In this document: positions 62,282 to 64,000 of the stretch, piece by piece
Numbering within the stretch: the first letter of the stretch is position 1
How the letters are laid out: each line of letters starts with the position of its first letter
Source: JAVJSU01 sp040219275
Lineage (GTDB): Bacteria; Chloroflexota; Anaerolineae; Aggregatilineales; Phototrophicaceae
Assembly (NCBI GenBank): GCA_040219275.1
Contig: JAVJSU010000099.1
Span: forward strand, 124,001-188,000
Reading direction: 5' to 3'
Length of the DNA stretch: 64,000 nt
Position numbers and translations under genes: made by a program
Notes under the pieces: generated by a model
Databases searched by the model: none
Told to the model about the DNA's origin: nothing
The model's input: the letters and a program-made list of their open reading frames with translations, nothing else

Positions 62282-62571
62282 ACAAAAAGACACCCACATC
62301 AGGCACCTATTGTGCAGATTACCACAAGTAACCTTGGATAATCTCATTTAGTGTGCCTGTACAATTCTCCTCCATCTCTTGTTAAATTATACGTACGTTA
62401 TACTGCGATTTTTTGTCAGTTGTAGACAATGCGTATGTAACAAAAGAGATTCCGCAAATTATTACCTTTCAAAACTAGGCGGGTTACGCTCTCCGTCTTA
62501 CCTCACTACTAAAAATTAAAACTTTGTTTTTTGACGAGCACAAGACATACCAATTGAAGAAGGAACAGTGC
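62282..62571 (+). other. intergenic region before the gltB-like gene
   Basis: A short inverted repeat TTGTC-AGTTGTA-GACAA lies at 62413-62429 and could be an operator or a leftover repeat. A palindromic ACGTACGT is near 62390. No convincing promoter pair or terminator was identified. Confidence 0.25.
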
Positions 62572-64000
62572 ATGAACGACAAAGAACACATGACACAAGA
62601 CGAATATGAATTGCATCCACTTGATACCCAACCGCGTGATGCTTGCGCGTTGATTTGTGCAGTCCGCAAAGGCGGTCAAGCCACCCACGGTAACGTAAAG
62701 CGCACCATCGAAGGTCTTGCGCGAATGGGGCATCGTACGGGTTATATTGATGGTGAGGGAGACGGTGTCGGCATTCTGACGGATATTCCACGCCAATTAT
62801 GGACAAAACGACTCGCACAAATCGGTCTACGCTCATCATTAGCCACAGATCGAAATTTCTGGGTGGCACACTTGATGATCCCTGCCTCTGACCGCAACCG
62901 TGCCCAACATCTGATCGAAGAAATTTGTCGTCAGATTGCAGAAGCCGGACTACACGTTCTCATCGATCAGAAGGGAAACGTCAACCGGCAGGTGCTAGGT
63001 CCGAATGCAGAAAAGAATGAACCGGTATTCTGGCAAATCGCCGGTATGAACGGTCAAATTCCCGCAGAAAAACTTGATCAGACCCTATTTGAGCTACAAA
63101 TCCGGCTTGAAGAAGCCCTTGATGTGCATTTCGCATCATTTTCGTCGCATAGTGTGGTTTATAAAGTACAGGGTACGGTAGAAATTTTGCGCCGTTACTA
63201 CCCTGAATTGCGTGACCCTGATTACGCTTCAACGATTACGCTAGGTCACGCCCGCTATAGCACAAATACGAATCCGATTTTTGAGCGCGCACAGCCCTTT
63301 GGCTTGATGGGACATAACGGCGAATTCAACACAATCTCACGCTTTCGTATGGAAGCAAACATGCTTGGTATTCCACTTGCTCCCGATAATTCGGACTCAC
63401 AAGATGTAGACCGTGCATTGCAGGCGCTCTGTATGCGTTATGACCTTGATCTCATTGAAGCAATGGAATTCATTTTCCCGCCACATGATTTCGATTTGAT
63501 CCAGAACACACCGGAATTACATGAGATGTATCGCAATATGCGGCAGGCATTCGGTCCATATGCACAGGGACCAGCGGCAGTCGTTGCCCGTCTCGGTAAT
63601 CTTGCTGTTTTTAGCGTAGATGCGTTAGGGTTGCGCCCACTTTGGTTTGGCGAAACTGAAAAAGAATACTTCGCCTCATCAGAACGGGGTGTCTATCCAT
63701 TAGATATGATGTCTGCTAGCCCCAAACCAATGGCACCCGGCGAAAAAATCGCCCTTAGAATTCAACAAGGGCATTCTATTGAAGTGCTTGACTATCCTGC
63801 CATCCAACGTCATGTATTCAATCGCCAACGTGAGTCACGACAATATAGCCTAAATCCAACAGGCTTTGGATTATCTGGCGATCAAAACTATAAAGGGAAT
63901 GGTAAAGGAAACGGACACGGTATTCCGTCTCTTCAACAGCAATTTGATGCCCTATCAACCAATGTTGACTATAGCGCGTCCACCCAGCCCCCTGTTCAGG
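62572..64000 (+). CDS. glutamate synthase-type glutaminase domain, truncated by window end
   Basis: The open frame runs off the window (476 residues shown). It has the class II glutamine amidotransferase domain of glutamate synthase large subunit: the nucleophile is probably the cysteine at residue 25 (RDACALIC), then GEGDGVGILTDIPRQLW, the conserved HARYSTNTNPIFERAQPFGL followed by MGHNGEFNTI, and SSERGVYPLD. A 24-residue propeptide would need removal to expose the cysteine. It likely continues into the FMN and glutamate-synthase domains (GltB). The last 50 residues (GFGLSGDQNYKGNGKGNGHG) are a glycine-rich linker. AAGGAA precedes the ATG. Confidence 0.88.
   Translation, partial: MNDKEHMTQDEYELHPLDTQPRDACALICAVRKGGQATHGNVKRTIEGLARMGHRTGYIDGEGDGVGILTDIPRQLWTKRLAQIGLRSSLATDRNFWVAHLMIPASDRNRAQHLIEEICRQIAEAGLHVLIDQKGNVNRQVLGPNAEKNEPVFWQIAGMNGQIPAEKLDQTLFELQIRLEEALDVHFASFSSHSVVYKVQGTVEILRRYYPELRDPDYASTITLGHARYSTNTNPIFERAQPFGLMGHNGEFNTISRFRMEANMLGIPLAPDNSDSQDVDRALQALCMRYDLDLIEAMEFIFPPHDFDLIQNTPELHEMYRNMRQAFGPYAQGPAAVVARLGNLAVFSVDALGLRPLWFGETEKEYFASSERGVYPLDMMSASPKPMAPGEKIALRIQQGHSIEVLDYPAIQRHVFNRQRESRQYSLNPTGFGLSGDQNYKGNGKGNGHGIPSLQQQFDALSTNVDYSASTQPPVQ

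Noticed and set aside
1..64000. CRISPR array, insertion sequences or prophage
   Set aside because: No regularly spaced direct repeats, transposase or phage structural genes were seen on either strand. The only recombinase-like protein has no attachment repeats and a degraded active site.

Overview
The window looks like a chromosomal segment of a Chloroflexota bacterium (Anaerolineae-like). This is inferred from the protein families (three-gene winged-helix operon, Thr/Pro-rich lipoprotein, LCP protein, histone-deacetylase-like hydrolase, R2lox, paired dynamin-like GTPases), from frequent GTG/TTG starts and from a Trp T-box; there is no 16S gene to settle it. It is almost wholly core chromosome: no insertion sequence, prophage or CRISPR array was seen. 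The most 'accessory' item is a tyrosine-recombinase-like protein that has lost its catalytic residues.

Region 1 (206-12500, minus strand) is a 12-kb tryptophan supra-operon. A sigma70-like promoter and a T-box leader precede trpE, an inactive-looking histidine phosphatase, trpG, trpS, trpD, trpC, a free-standing B3/B4-domain protein, trpF, a Nudix protein, trpB, an NTF2-like protein, an alpha/beta hydrolase, an unknown protein and trpA. Most junctions overlap or lie within about 30 bases, so uncharged tRNA-Trp probably controls both synthesis and charging of tryptophan. Region 2 (12.5-25.8 kb) holds DNA polymerase X, a membrane SH3-like protein, ligA, an rRNA methyltransferase, the recombinase-like protein, a LipM-like acyltransferase, an LCP cell-wall protein, a candidate 6S-like RNA, an aquaporin-family channel and two secreted beta-propellers.

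Region 3 (25.8-43.7 kb) has aspS, a nucleotidyltransferase-like protein, a WecA/MraY-type glycosyltransferase, membrane proteins, an AAA ATPase, a histone-deacetylase-family enzyme, MgtC, two adjacent dynamin-like GTPases, a GAF-guanylate/adenylate cyclase, lysA, dinB and a serine hydrolase. Region 4 (43.7-51.4 kb) has an initiator tRNA plus a second CAU tRNA under a near-consensus promoter, R2lox, uvrB, an M29 aminopeptidase, tpx, an amidohydrolase and a PfkB kinase.

Region 5 (51.4-58 kb) is the conserved rpmH-rnpA-yidD-(beta-propeller lipoprotein)-yidC-jag cluster, which makes L34, the RNase P protein and the membrane insertase. It is transcribed divergently from a three-gene operon of unknown function rich in winged-helix modules. 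dnaA and recognisable DnaA boxes are absent. Region 6 (58-64 kb) has pfkA, a lipoprotein, a small membrane protein, a PucR-type regulator and the start of a glutamate-synthase glutaminase domain that runs off the window.

Best candidates for undescribed biology are the three-gene operon at 55.5-58.0 kb, the dynamin pair, the pseudo-phosphatase and B3/B4 protein inside the T-box-controlled trp operon, the catalytically degenerate recombinase and the candidate 6S-like RNA at 22.33-22.47 kb.
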